A program made the translations under genes and the position numbers. The notes beneath the pieces were generated by a model. It ran no database searches. It saw only the letters and a program-made list of their open reading frames with translations, and was not told the DNA's origin. From FEN-1297 sp964498065 (GTDB taxonomy: Bacteria > Bacteroidota > Ignavibacteria > Ignavibacteriales > Ignavibacteriaceae), in NCBI GenBank assembly GCA_964498065.1, contig CAZCFZ010000007.1:25084-89083 (forward strand): a stretch of DNA of 64,000 nt, written 5' to 3'. Shown one piece after another: positions 34,043-42,655 of the stretch (positions are counted from its first letter, which is position 1; each line of letters starts with the position of its first letter).

Positions 34043-36016
34043 ATGCTTCTAAGGGTTGCAATTCTTTTTACCTTTGCTTTAGCATTAATTTTAAGTTCAT
34101 GCGCTCCCGAACATTCTCAAATTGTACTTGCAGAGTTTGGAAATCAGAAAATTAAAATGGGCGAGTTTGAAAAAGCATATGAAAATAATATTGATAATGT
34201 AGAACAGGCAAAAAAAGACAGTTTGGCTAAATTGAAGAACTTTCTGAATCTCTATGTCGATTTTAGAATGAAATTAAGAGATGCATTTGTAAGAGGATTC
34301 GATCAGGATACATCACTTCAAAATGAACTTAATAATTATAAAAAGGAAATTGGAGTTACATATCTGCTCGATAAGAAACTCGTAGAACCGGCGATTCATA
34401 AATTATATGAAAGAAGAAAGTGGGAATTACGAGTAAGCCATATTATGATTAGACCTAATTCATTAGGCGACAAAGTAGCTGAAGAAAAAGCTAATGCAAT
34501 CCTTGATAGTATAAAAAATGGTGCAAGCTTTGCTGAAATGGCAAAAAAATATTCTCAAGATAAGTATTCCGCACCTGAAGGCGGCGATATTTTCTATATA
34601 ACAGCAGGCGAATTACCTCCGAGTTTTGAAGATGCCTGTTATGCTACGGAACCCGGTCATGTTTATCCCCATGTTGTTAAAACAAGATTCGGTTATCACA
34701 TAATTAAAGTAACCGATAAAAGGCTCAGGGTCCCGGAAATTAGAGCAAGCCATATTCTAGCAAGTTTTTATAAAGACGGAAAACCTGATACTGCTGCGGC
34801 TAGAGAAAAGATTGATACCGTAATGGCAAAATTAAAAGCCGGGGGCAATTTTGCAGAATTGGCAAGAGAATATTCTGATGATACAGGAAGTAAAATGAGA
34901 GGCGGTGATCTCGGATATTTTCAGATTAGAAGGATGGTTAAGCCGTTTGCCGAAGCCGCATTTAATTTAAAAAATATCGGCGATATTTCCGGTATTGTTA
35001 AAACCCGGTTCGGATATCATATTATTAAACTCACAGGCAAAAAACCTTATCCGTCTTTTGATGATGAAAAAGAGGCACTTAAAAGAATGTATAAGCAAAC
35101 ACGGTATCAAGAACAGTACGATAGTTTAATTGCTTCTTTACGAAAAAAATATAACTATAAATTAAACAAAGATACATTTGAGAAATTAGTTACCGTTAGC
35201 GATACTCTAAAGGTAGGACAGGAAAATGCACGGCTTGTTAAAATTAAAAATGATACTTTGTTTACGTACGATGGAAAGTCGATGAGCGTTGGAGAATTTT
35301 TAGCTCAACTCTCTAAACTTTCGGATTTTGAACATAAAAAAATGACTTCAAGTGTTATTGATGAGGGAATTTCAAAAATTAGCGGTAATTCATTATTAGA
35401 TGTAGATGCAATGAATCTTGATAAAACAGATGCAAGGTTTGCGGATTTAATGAAGCATTATAAAGAAGGTATATACATTTTTAAACTTCAGCAGGATGAA
35501 GTTTGGAATAAATTAAAATTAGATTCAACAAAATTATATGACTATTATTTGAAAAATAAAGATAAATATGTTTGGCCGGACAGAGTAAACTTTGCCGAAA
35601 TACATGCTGTGTCAGATTCGGCAATTAGATTTTATTACAGCCTTTTGCAAAAAGGAGAAAACTTTGATTCTGTTGCTGCAAAACATACGACTAGACCGGG
35701 ATTTAAAGAAAAAGCCGGTGTATGGGGATTAAGTGATGTAAATTCTTCACCTCTTTCAATCAGAGCATTTAAACTGAAAGAGCCTGGGGATTATACCAAG
35801 CCCTTTCCTTACGAAGGCGGTTATTCCATAGTTATGCTGATTGAAAAAGATCCTTCGCATATTAAAACATTTGAAGAGGCCAAAGCCGAAGTTTCCGGTG
35901 CTTACCAGGAAATCGAAAGTAAGAAACTTGAAAACCAATATATAGAGAGTTTAGATAAATTATATAAACCTAAAATATTTTATAACGAACTTGATAAAGC
36001 TTTTAAATCGAATTAG
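34043..36016 (+). CDS. Peptidyl-prolyl isomerase lipoprotein with three parvulin-like domains
   Basis: A 657-residue envelope chaperone. Signal MLLRVAILFTFALALILSSC with lipobox Cys20. A SurA/PrsA-like N-terminal helical part precedes rotamase domains at about 125-225 (SHIMIRPNS ... FGYHIIKV) and 230-340 (SHILASF ... TRFGYHIIKLTGK). A third, weaker domain is near 530-620 (FAEIHAVSD ... GGYSIVMLIEKD). First of three overlapping or adjacent chaperone genes. Probably assists outer-membrane protein folding. ATG at 34043 with ATAGGAGAAA upstream. Confidence 0.9.
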   Translation: MLLRVAILFTFALALILSSCAPEHSQIVLAEFGNQKIKMGEFEKAYENNIDNVEQAKKDSLAKLKNFLNLYVDFRMKLRDAFVRGFDQDTSLQNELNNYKKEIGVTYLLDKKLVEPAIHKLYERRKWELRVSHIMIRPNSLGDKVAEEKANAILDSIKNGASFAEMAKKYSQDKYSAPEGGDIFYITAGELPPSFEDACYATEPGHVYPHVVKTRFGYHIIKVTDKRLRVPEIRASHILASFYKDGKPDTAAAREKIDTVMAKLKAGGNFAELAREYSDDTGSKMRGGDLGYFQIRRMVKPFAEAAFNLKNIGDISGIVKTRFGYHIIKLTGKKPYPSFDDEKEALKRMYKQTRYQEQYDSLIASLRKKYNYKLNKDTFEKLVTVSDTLKVGQENARLVKIKNDTLFTYDGKSMSVGEFLAQLSKLSDFEHKKMTSSVIDEGISKISGNSLLDVDAMNLDKTDARFADLMKHYKEGIYIFKLQQDEVWNKLKLDSTKLYDYYLKNKDKYVWPDRVNFAEIHAVSDSAIRFYYSLLQKGENFDSVAAKHTTRPGFKEKAGVWGLSDVNSSPLSIRAFKLKEPGDYTKPFPYEGGYSIVMLIEKDPSHIKTFEEAKAEVSGAYQEIESKKLENQYIESLDKLYKPKIFYNELDKAFKSN

Positions 36017-36815
36017 CGAAGCTTTTTTAATTATCTTTGCCTCAATTAGTTTAATTAGCTGCGGCAAAGAACCGTCACAAAAAAATTTTGTAGCACGGGT
36101 AAATGATTCATATCTAACCAGTAAGGAATTAGCATCCATGATAGATACCGGAAATGCAAATAATTTTTATAAAAACGAAGTTATTAGGAACTGGATTAAT
36201 AAGGAAATACTTTATCAAACCGCAGTTAAAGAAGGAATTTTAAAAGATGATAAACTTAAATCCGTAATTGAAGATTCTAAAAAAGAACTTGCGGCTTCGT
36301 TTTTAATTAAAAAGTTGTATGAAGGTGAAAAAGTTACTTACTCTTTGAACGATTTGGAAAATTTTTATAATCAGCATCAAAATGAATTTGTAAGATTTTA
36401 TGATTCGTATCTTATTAATGTGATTTCTTTTAACGATGAAGATAAAGCGGTGCAGTTCAGATCTTTAGTCCTTGAAAGTAATTGGGACAATGCACTGAAT
36501 GTATTTAAAGGAGATTCCTCGGTTAAAAAAGTTCGTACTAATCAATTATTCTACGATTATGAAATTCATCCCGTAACTTTATTAAGGGTGGTTACTGATT
36601 TAAATCCTAATGAGGTTAGCATTGTACTAAAAGATGGAAGTGGAAACTTTACTGTTGTCCAGGAGGTGAAACAGTTTAATAAAGGTGCCATACCTCCTTT
36701 TGAAGTTGTAAAACAGGAAGTTGAAAGCCGTTTTGTAGCTGAGAAGAAAGATAGTTTAATTAAAAATTATATTAAAGAGCTTTATTCAAATAACGATATA
36801 GAAGTTAGGAATTAG
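35991..36815 (+). CDS. SurA/PpiC-like chaperone lipoprotein
   Basis: A 274-residue lipoprotein with signal IKLLNRISEAFLIIFASISLISC (Cys24). The SurA N-terminal pattern follows (VARVNDSYLTSKELASMIDT, then NWINKEILYQTAVKEGIL). A PPIase-shaped region is at about 105-245 but lacks the crisp GG and FGYH motifs, so isomerase activity is doubtful. It starts with TTG and overlaps the upstream gene by 26 bases, indicating translational coupling. A SurA-type gene follows eight bases after its stop. Confidence 0.82.
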   Translation: MIKLLNRISEAFLIIFASISLISCGKEPSQKNFVARVNDSYLTSKELASMIDTGNANNFYKNEVIRNWINKEILYQTAVKEGILKDDKLKSVIEDSKKELAASFLIKKLYEGEKVTYSLNDLENFYNQHQNEFVRFYDSYLINVISFNDEDKAVQFRSLVLESNWDNALNVFKGDSSVKKVRTNQLFYDYEIHPVTLLRVVTDLNPNEVSIVLKDGSGNFTVVQEVKQFNKGAIPPFEVVKQEVESRFVAEKKDSLIKNYIKELYSNNDIEVRN

Positions 36816-36822
36816 GTGCAAA

Positions 36823-38094
36823 ATGAGGTTCAAATTATTTTTAATATTGGCTGTTATCGGCGTAAATATTTATGCTCAGCAGGTAGTTGATAAAATTGTA
36901 GCCGTTGTTGATAATGAAATTATTTTAAAAAGCGAGCTTGATTATCAGTTGCGTATATTTGCAGCCCAGAAAAAAGAAGACCCTGATACTCCGGGCTTGG
37001 AAAAGCAGGTATTAAATCAAATGATAGATGAAAAACTTGCATATGCACAGGCATTACTTGATTCAATTCAGGTATCCGACGATGAAGTTAATAGCAGGAT
37101 AAATTATCAAATTCAATACTTTGAACAGCAATACGGTTCGGAGGAAAAAGTAGAAAAAATTTACGGTATGAGTATTGAAAAAATTAAACACGCGCTTGAA
37201 GATCCTGTTAGGAAACAAATTATGGTTCAGAAATTGGAAGAAAAAAAATTCGGTAATATAAATGTTCCGCGTTTGGAAGTTGAAAAATTCTTCAACGAAT
37301 ACAGAGACTCGATCGGCGTTATTCCCGAAAAGGTAAAGATTGCACATATTTTTCTTATTCCCAAAGTAACTGAGAAAGAAAAAGAAAAATATAAAGCAAA
37401 AGCAGAAGCTATTTTGGATTCATTGAAACACGGAGCCGACTTTGCCGAAATGGCAAAAAAATATTCGGAAGATCCGGGCAGTGCAGCTGAAGGAGGTGAT
37501 TTGGGGTGGGTGAGTAAAGGTGTTTTTTATCCCCAGTTTGAAGCTGCTGCCTTTGCATTAAAACCGGGTCAAATTTCAGGGGTCGTTGAATCTCCTGTCG
37601 GATATCATATCATACAAATGATTGAAAAAAGAGGCGATAAAATTCATGTTAGACATATTTTAATAAAAATTAAAAAGGGTAATGAAGCGGACCTGAGAGT
37701 GATTACGGAGTTAAACAATTTAAGAGACAGTATTGTAACATATCATAAATCTTTTGCTGAACTTGCAAAGAAATACAGCGAAGATAAAGAATCTGCTCCT
37801 TATGGAGGCGATCTTGGAACATTTTATATGGATCAGCTTGATCCTGCACTTAAAGAGATTGTAAGTAACCTGAAAGTCGGAGAGATTAGCTACCCGAAAC
37901 GCCTTGATTACGGGAAAGGAAATTACGGGTATCATATAGTTTGGCTTGAAAAAAGGATTCCGCAGCATCAAGCTAGTTTAAAAACCGATTATCCTGAAAT
38001 TCAAAAGCTGGCTGAACAATATCAGAAACAAAAATTATACAATGCATGGATAGAAAAATTGAAAAAAACTATCTATTGGAAAATTATGCTTTAA
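36823..38094 (+). CDS. SurA-like periplasmic peptidyl-prolyl isomerase
   Basis: A 423-residue SurA homologue. Signal peptide MRFKLFLILAVIGVNIYAQ. The SurA N-domain is VDKIVAVVDNEIILKSELDYQLR (about 22-44). Two parvulin domains follow: about 168-270 (KIAHIFLIPK ... GGDLGWVSKG ... GYHIIQMIEKRG) and 272-385 (HVRHILIKI ... GGDLGTF ... GYHIVWLEKR). SurA escorts unfolded outer-membrane barrels to the BAM machine. It is third in the chaperone operon and is followed 51 bases later by a MoxR ATPase gene. Confidence 0.93.
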   Translation: MRFKLFLILAVIGVNIYAQQVVDKIVAVVDNEIILKSELDYQLRIFAAQKKEDPDTPGLEKQVLNQMIDEKLAYAQALLDSIQVSDDEVNSRINYQIQYFEQQYGSEEKVEKIYGMSIEKIKHALEDPVRKQIMVQKLEEKKFGNINVPRLEVEKFFNEYRDSIGVIPEKVKIAHIFLIPKVTEKEKEKYKAKAEAILDSLKHGADFAEMAKKYSEDPGSAAEGGDLGWVSKGVFYPQFEAAAFALKPGQISGVVESPVGYHIIQMIEKRGDKIHVRHILIKIKKGNEADLRVITELNNLRDSIVTYHKSFAELAKKYSEDKESAPYGGDLGTFYMDQLDPALKEIVSNLKVGEISYPKRLDYGKGNYGYHIVWLEKRIPQHQASLKTDYPEIQKLAEQYQKQKLYNAWIEKLKKTIYWKIML

Positions 38095-38145
38095 TTCCGT
38101 GTATGAAATTTCAGTTATATTTAATAATAATTTAGGGATGAAATT

Positions 38146-39147
38146 TTGAAAAGTTCCGAAACGGCAATAAACGATGTTCAGTTGGTTGAAAAACTTAATG
38201 AGACTGTAAAGAAAATAAAAGAAGAGATTGCTAAAGTAATTATAGGACAGAACGAAATTATAGATCAGCTTTTAATTTCTCTTCTGTCTCGAGGACATTG
38301 TCTGTTAGTAGGAGTTCCCGGTTTAGCAAAAACACTGCTTATAAAAACTCTTGCCGAGGTAATGGATTTAAAATTCAGCAGGATTCAATTTACTCCGGAT
38401 TTAATGCCCAGCGATATTACCGGTACGGAATTAATTGAAGAAGATCCTGTAACAAAGAAACGAAATTTTCGTTTTGTATCGGGACCTGTTTTTGCTAATG
38501 TTGTTTTAGCTGATGAAATTAATAGGACGCCGCCTAAAACACAAGCAGCATTATTGGAAGCTATGCAGGAGCATAAGGTAACAGTAGCCGGTGTTACATA
38601 TCCTCTTACCGAACCGTTCTTCGTGCTTGCAACTCAGAATCCTATCGAGCAGGAGGGAACTTACCCCTTGCCTGAAGCTCAACTTGATAGATTTATGTTT
38701 AATTTATGGCTGGATTATCCATCCTTTAAAGAAGAAATACAAATTGTACAATCAACAACCAGTGAATATAATCCCAGTTTGAAAAAAATAGTTACCGGTG
38801 GAGAAATTATCGGATTTCAAGATCTGGTACGAAAAGTCCCTGTTGCTGAAAATGTAATAGAGTTTGCTGTTACAGCTGCTAATAAAACCAGGCCGGAAAA
38901 CGACAGTTCGCCTCAGTTTATTAAAAATTGGATTAGCTGGGGAGCCGGTCCCCGTGCTTCGCAGTATTTAATCCTGGCGGCAAAAACCAGAGCGGTCATC
39001 CAAGGCAGATATTCCCCCAATATTGATGATGTTAAATTTGCAATGATTCCAACTTTGCGCCATCGAATAATAACCAATTTCAGTGCGGAAGCCGACGGTA
39101 TAAATTCGGTAGAAGTGATAAAAAAATTGTTGATTGAATTAGAATAA
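38146..39147 (+). CDS. MoxR-family AAA+ ATPase
   Basis: A 333-residue AAA+ protein of the MoxR group, which act as chaperone-like ATPases, often with von Willebrand factor A proteins. Walker A GVPGLAKT (about 57-64), Walker B VVLADEINRTPPKTQAALLEAMQE (about 121-144), sensor 1 ATQNPIEQEGTYPLPEAQLDRF (about 162-183), and sensor 2 region ASQYLILAAKTRA. It starts with TTG; TTTAGGG is just upstream. No vWA or DUF58 gene follows, because the next gene is convergent, so its partner is elsewhere. Confidence 0.93.
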   Translation: MKSSETAINDVQLVEKLNETVKKIKEEIAKVIIGQNEIIDQLLISLLSRGHCLLVGVPGLAKTLLIKTLAEVMDLKFSRIQFTPDLMPSDITGTELIEEDPVTKKRNFRFVSGPVFANVVLADEINRTPPKTQAALLEAMQEHKVTVAGVTYPLTEPFFVLATQNPIEQEGTYPLPEAQLDRFMFNLWLDYPSFKEEIQIVQSTTSEYNPSLKKIVTGGEIIGFQDLVRKVPVAENVIEFAVTAANKTRPENDSSPQFIKNWISWGAGPRASQYLILAAKTRAVIQGRYSPNIDDVKFAMIPTLRHRIITNFSAEADGINSVEVIKKLLIELE

Positions 39148-39157
39148 AAATATTTCT

Positions 39158-40210
39158 TTATAATTTGGCAATTTTATAATTCTTAAAAGCATAGTAAATT
39201 TCTTTTGCTGCAGTTCTAACAACGGTTGCAAAGGGAATGATTAATAACATTCCGATGATACCGAAAAGCTGGCTCCCTATTAATATCAAAAGAATAATAG
39301 CGATTGGATGCATATCCACACTTTTTGCAAAAACAAACGGCTGAACAAATCCGTTATCTAATGCATATACAATTAAAATTAAAAGTACTATAAAAGGTAC
39401 TTGGGAAAAATTTCCATACTGAATCACGGAAATTATAATTGCCGGAACACCTCCGATAATGGGTCCGAAATACGGAACAAGATGTCCTAAACCGGAAATC
39501 AAACCAAGAGGTAAAGCATTTTTAATTCCTAAAAAGTAATATCCGAGGCCGCAAGCAATACCGACAAAAGCCGCGTCAAAAACCCATCCTCTTACAAACC
39601 TGCCTAATTGAATGGTGATTTTTTTGAAAATCCAGTATGACATTTCAAAATATTTATTCGGCATCATTTGTAATAAACTATGTAATATTACCTTTCTGTC
39701 CTTAAGCAAAAAGAAAGTAATAAAGGGAACAATTACTACAAGAGTAATAATAGAAATAATGCTTGTTAAAACCGAAGTAAGTTTATCGAAGGAGTTGACT
39801 ATTCCCGACGAAATAAACTCTTCAATTCTTTTAGATAATTGACCTAGAGGGAAAAAAGGTAAATACTTATAAATTTCATTTTCTAATGTAATAATTTGCT
39901 TATGCAAATTTTCTACATGCAAAGAAGCAACAACCTGGTTCATTTGAATAACTAAGTTGGGTACCAAGTAAGATACTCCGAAATATGCCAGCAAACCGAT
40001 TCCTGCAAAGATTAATAACGTAGATGTAAGCCGATTCAATCCCTCTTTTTCAAGAGTTTTTACAAGGGGTTCAAAAATAAAAGCCAATAAAACAGATATA
40101 GATAAGAGAATTATAATATCTGCAAGGATATAAATAAGATATACTAATAAAGCTATAGCAACTACCCAAAGAAATATTTTTGATCCTTTTTTAAGTGATA
40201 TCTCAGACAT
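39158..40210 (-). CDS. AI-2E family transporter (TqsA/PerM-like permease)
   Basis: A 350-residue polytopic inner-membrane protein. An N-terminal helix pair (IFLWVVAIALLVYLIYIL, IILLSISVLLAFIFEPLV) is followed by an amphipathic middle region (about 85-150). A C-terminal helical bundle has the family motifs PFITFFLLKDR, GLISGLGHLVPYFGPIIGGVPA and ALDNGFVQPFVF. Members export autoinducer-2 or exchange ions; the substrate here is unknown. Convergent with the MoxR gene, with no terminator seen in the 10-base gap. Confidence 0.93.
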   Translation of the reverse strand: MSEISLKKGSKIFLWVVAIALLVYLIYILADIIILLSISVLLAFIFEPLVKTLEKEGLNRLTSTLLIFAGIGLLAYFGVSYLVPNLVIQMNQVVASLHVENLHKQIITLENEIYKYLPFFPLGQLSKRIEEFISSGIVNSFDKLTSVLTSIISIITLVVIVPFITFFLLKDRKVILHSLLQMMPNKYFEMSYWIFKKITIQLGRFVRGWVFDAAFVGIACGLGYYFLGIKNALPLGLISGLGHLVPYFGPIIGGVPAIIISVIQYGNFSQVPFIVLLILIVYALDNGFVQPFVFAKSVDMHPIAIILLILIGSQLFGIIGMLLIIPFATVVRTAAKEIYYAFKNYKIAKL

Positions 40211-40347
40211 ATTTCTCTTTCATAAAAGTCATTATCTAGTAATTTTAGATCGATGATAAAAAAGTATAACTAAATATATCTAATAACAATAGAGAATACT
40301 ATTAAAGTGATTGTAAAAACACAAACTTATAATAACGTGCCTTGGAA

Positions 40348-40587
40348 TCAATTTATGGCTTCGACCCTTTTTATGCTCGGCACCTGTCTCAATAAAGATC
40401 TTTCAACGCCGGCACGGAGAGTCATTTGGAACATGGGACAAATACTGCAGGCACCTGTTAATTTGACAATTACTATGCAATCGGAAGTTATGTCAATCAG
40501 CTCGATGTCCCCATCATCGGCCTGCAAAAAAGGACGAATTGTGTCTAATGCTTTTAGTACTTCTTCTTTCAATTTATTATCCGTCAT
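40348..40587 (-). CDS. NifU C-terminal-domain iron-sulfur scaffold protein
   Basis: A 79-residue NifU-like domain: LDTIRPFLQADDGDIELI near the start and the cluster-binding CSICP (C-x-x-C, about residues 46-49), followed by MTLRAGVERSLLRQVPSIKRVEAI. Such single-domain proteins carry or transfer iron-sulfur clusters. It lies 56 bases downstream of the Mrp-type ATPase gene on the same strand, supporting a joint role in cluster assembly. Confidence 0.93.
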   Translation of the reverse strand: MTDNKLKEEVLKALDTIRPFLQADDGDIELIDITSDCIVIVKLTGACSICPMFQMTLRAGVERSLLRQVPSIKRVEAIN

Positions 40588-40643
40588 TAAGAATCCCCGT
40601 TTCTATTTTATATTATGATTCTTAATTTAATTAAACACGGTCA

Positions 40644-41753
40644 TTAATCATTATTATCAAGAAGAATTTCAATTTTAGAATCGGAGCCTGCCTGCTGATT
40701 CCTAAGATTAACCTGTTCGACCAAATGTCTTGATATTTCAGTAATAATTCTTGCATGTTCCGATTCAGGATTATCATAAACCATAGGTTTCCCGTTATCT
40801 CCGCCGATTCTTATCCTTGGGTCGATTGGTATCCCTCCTAAAAACGGCGTGGTTAATTCTTTTGATATCTTTTCTCCTCCGCCTGTTCCAAAAATATCAT
40901 AACTTTTACCGGTATCAGGCGCAATAAAATAACTCATATTTTCAACTATGCCGAGAACCGGTACATTTACACGGGAAAACATTTTTAGTGCTTTTCTCGC
41001 ATCAATTAATGAAACTTCCTGAGGAGTTGTAACAATTACAGCACCCGTCAATGGTATTGTTTGAACTAGAGTAAGCTGTATGTCCCCTGTACCGGGAGGC
41101 ATATCAAAAATTAAATAATCTAATTCTCCCCATTCAACATCGGACATAAATTGTTTAACTGCGCCGCTTGCCATCGGTCCTCGCCAAATTACCGGCGCAT
41201 TATCATCAATAAGCAGACCTATGGAGATAACCTTTACGCCGTAATTTTCCAAAGGTATTATTTTCATAGATTGCTGATTTTGATATACCTTCGGCTTTTC
41301 ATTTATACCAAGCATCAAGGGAATGCTCGGTCCGTAAATATCCGCATCAATAAGTCCTACGGAAGCGCCGTCTTTTGCAAGAGCAACGGCTATGTTAACA
41401 GCTATAGTACTTTTACCAACGCCGCCTTTACCGCTTGCAACAGCAATTGTGTTTTTAACATCAGGTAATAATGCTTCTTTCTTTTTATCCTGGTGAGTTG
41501 TAACCTTAGTTTCAATGTTTAATTGAATCTTTTTAAGTTCAGGGAATTCATTTTTTAGAACCTGGTTGAATTTATTCTTTAAATCATCATTTAATGCGGA
41601 AGAAGGCATTGCTATAGAAACATCCAAAATCAGATTGTTATTCTTTAACTCGAACTTTTTAATTGAATTTAAGATTAAAAGATCTTTATTAAAATTAGAA
41701 TCATTTACTTTTTTAAGTGTATTTAATATTCCACTTTTAGTTATATCGGCCAT
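40644..41753 (-). CDS. Mrp/ApbC-family iron-sulfur cluster carrier ATPase
   Basis: A 369-residue P-loop ATPase. An N-terminal MIP18/FeS-assembly domain (about 1-90) is followed by Walker A with the deviant signature SGKGGVGKST (about 107-116), DADIYGPSIPLMLG, and FDMPPGTGDIQLTL. The cluster-binding C-x-x-C that E. coli Mrp carries after ENMSYF is absent here: the sequence reads ENMSYFIAPDTGKSYDIFG. The neighbouring NifU-domain protein could supply the cluster ligand. ATG at 41753 with CATCC/GGATG-type spacing only. Second gene, NifU-like, follows. Confidence 0.92.
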   Translation of the reverse strand: MADITKSGILNTLKKVNDSNFNKDLLILNSIKKFELKNNNLILDVSIAMPSSALNDDLKNKFNQVLKNEFPELKKIQLNIETKVTTHQDKKKEALLPDVKNTIAVASGKGGVGKSTIAVNIAVALAKDGASVGLIDADIYGPSIPLMLGINEKPKVYQNQQSMKIIPLENYGVKVISIGLLIDDNAPVIWRGPMASGAVKQFMSDVEWGELDYLIFDMPPGTGDIQLTLVQTIPLTGAVIVTTPQEVSLIDARKALKMFSRVNVPVLGIVENMSYFIAPDTGKSYDIFGTGGGEKISKELTTPFLGGIPIDPRIRIGGDNGKPMVYDNPESEHARIITEISRHLVEQVNLRNQQAGSDSKIEILLDNND

Positions 41754-41870
41754 TTAAAACATCCTATTTTTCTAAATTGAATTCAAAATTAACAAAATTA
41801 TAAACCAATGTGAATGAAAATAGTTCACCCTGTAATTTAAACTTGTTTATATCATCCTAAAATAACTATG

Positions 41871-42653
41871 TTATTTTACTTTTATAGCAAGGCAATCAAA
41901 CACAACTCTTCCAGCTTGATAAAGTGATGAATTTCTTTTAAGGATTCTCCAGCCATTATAGTCAAAAAATTTATCATTTGAATTTAGAGACTCAATCAGA
42001 TTTTGAGAACTTTCCAGTGCATCAACCAACTCCTTATTCTGTGCAAGCGTAAAAGGTTTTATGTTGCCTGATGTTATAATCATAACCGGTTCAATTAATA
42101 AATTGGCAATGTTTTTTAACTCAAATTCCGGTATGCTTTCCCTTGCTTCTAATTGAATCATTCTCGCACGTGCTTCGGGACCTACAATACTTTTAGCTGA
42201 AGTTACTAAGTCGAGCAGATAATTTCTTACCGTATTTAAATCTTCAGCTGTTTTTAATGACTCTTCATCATGAAGTTCATGTAAGGCTTTGGCAATATTT
42301 GAAATTTCTTTAAGATAATAGTTCCTCTGATTTTCAGGTACTAAAAACATAATAACAATATGAATTGGATTGCTGTCGGAAGAACTGTAAGCAATACCTG
42401 TCGGACTCCAGCCCACCGCGCAGTATAAATCGCCATCGAATGAAGCTCTTGCATGAGGTACGGCAAAGCCCTTACCGAGTACGGTATTATATGTTTCTTC
42501 TCTTTTAAGGACGAGGCCCGCTACATCCGTACCGGAAGGGACAGATGGAATTGCTTCTATAATATGTGCAAGCAATTGAAGAGAATCTTGTTTATCATTA
42601 TCAGGTAATTCAATTAACCGGCCTTCTTGTAAGGCATCTAATAATGTATCCAT
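41871..42653 (-). CDS. PTS EIIA-like (PtsN-type) protein paired with the magnesium ATPase
   Basis: About 260 residues from the ATG at 42653; an upstream start inside the ATPase gene at 42686 is less likely, since GGAGAAA lies 7-13 bases before the chosen ATG. EIIA fold: DALQEGRLIELPDNDKQDSL (about 6-25), ETYNTVLGKGFAVPHARASFDG with the phosphorylatable His67, and SNPIHIVIMFLVPENQRNYYLKEIS. It has a C-terminal extension of about 90 residues (170-260, EPVMIITSGNIKPFTLAQNKELVDAL). EIIA proteins of this type regulate transporters by phosphorylation state. The start codon falls two bases after the ATPase stop, so the two are translated together. Confidence 0.88.
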   Translation of the reverse strand: MDTLLDALQEGRLIELPDNDKQDSLQLLAHIIEAIPSVPSGTDVAGLVLKREETYNTVLGKGFAVPHARASFDGDLYCAVGWSPTGIAYSSSDSNPIHIVIMFLVPENQRNYYLKEISNIAKALHELHDEESLKTAEDLNTVRNYLLDLVTSAKSIVGPEARARMIQLEARESIPEFELKNIANLLIEPVMIITSGNIKPFTLAQNKELVDALESSQNLIESLNSNDKFFDYNGWRILKRNSSLYQAGRVVFDCLAIKVK

Positions 42654-42655
42654 AA

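Noticed and set aside
39158..40210. Autoinducer-2 quorum-sensing exporter
   Set aside because: The family name comes from one member; most AI-2E permeases have other or unknown substrates, and no luxS is in the window.
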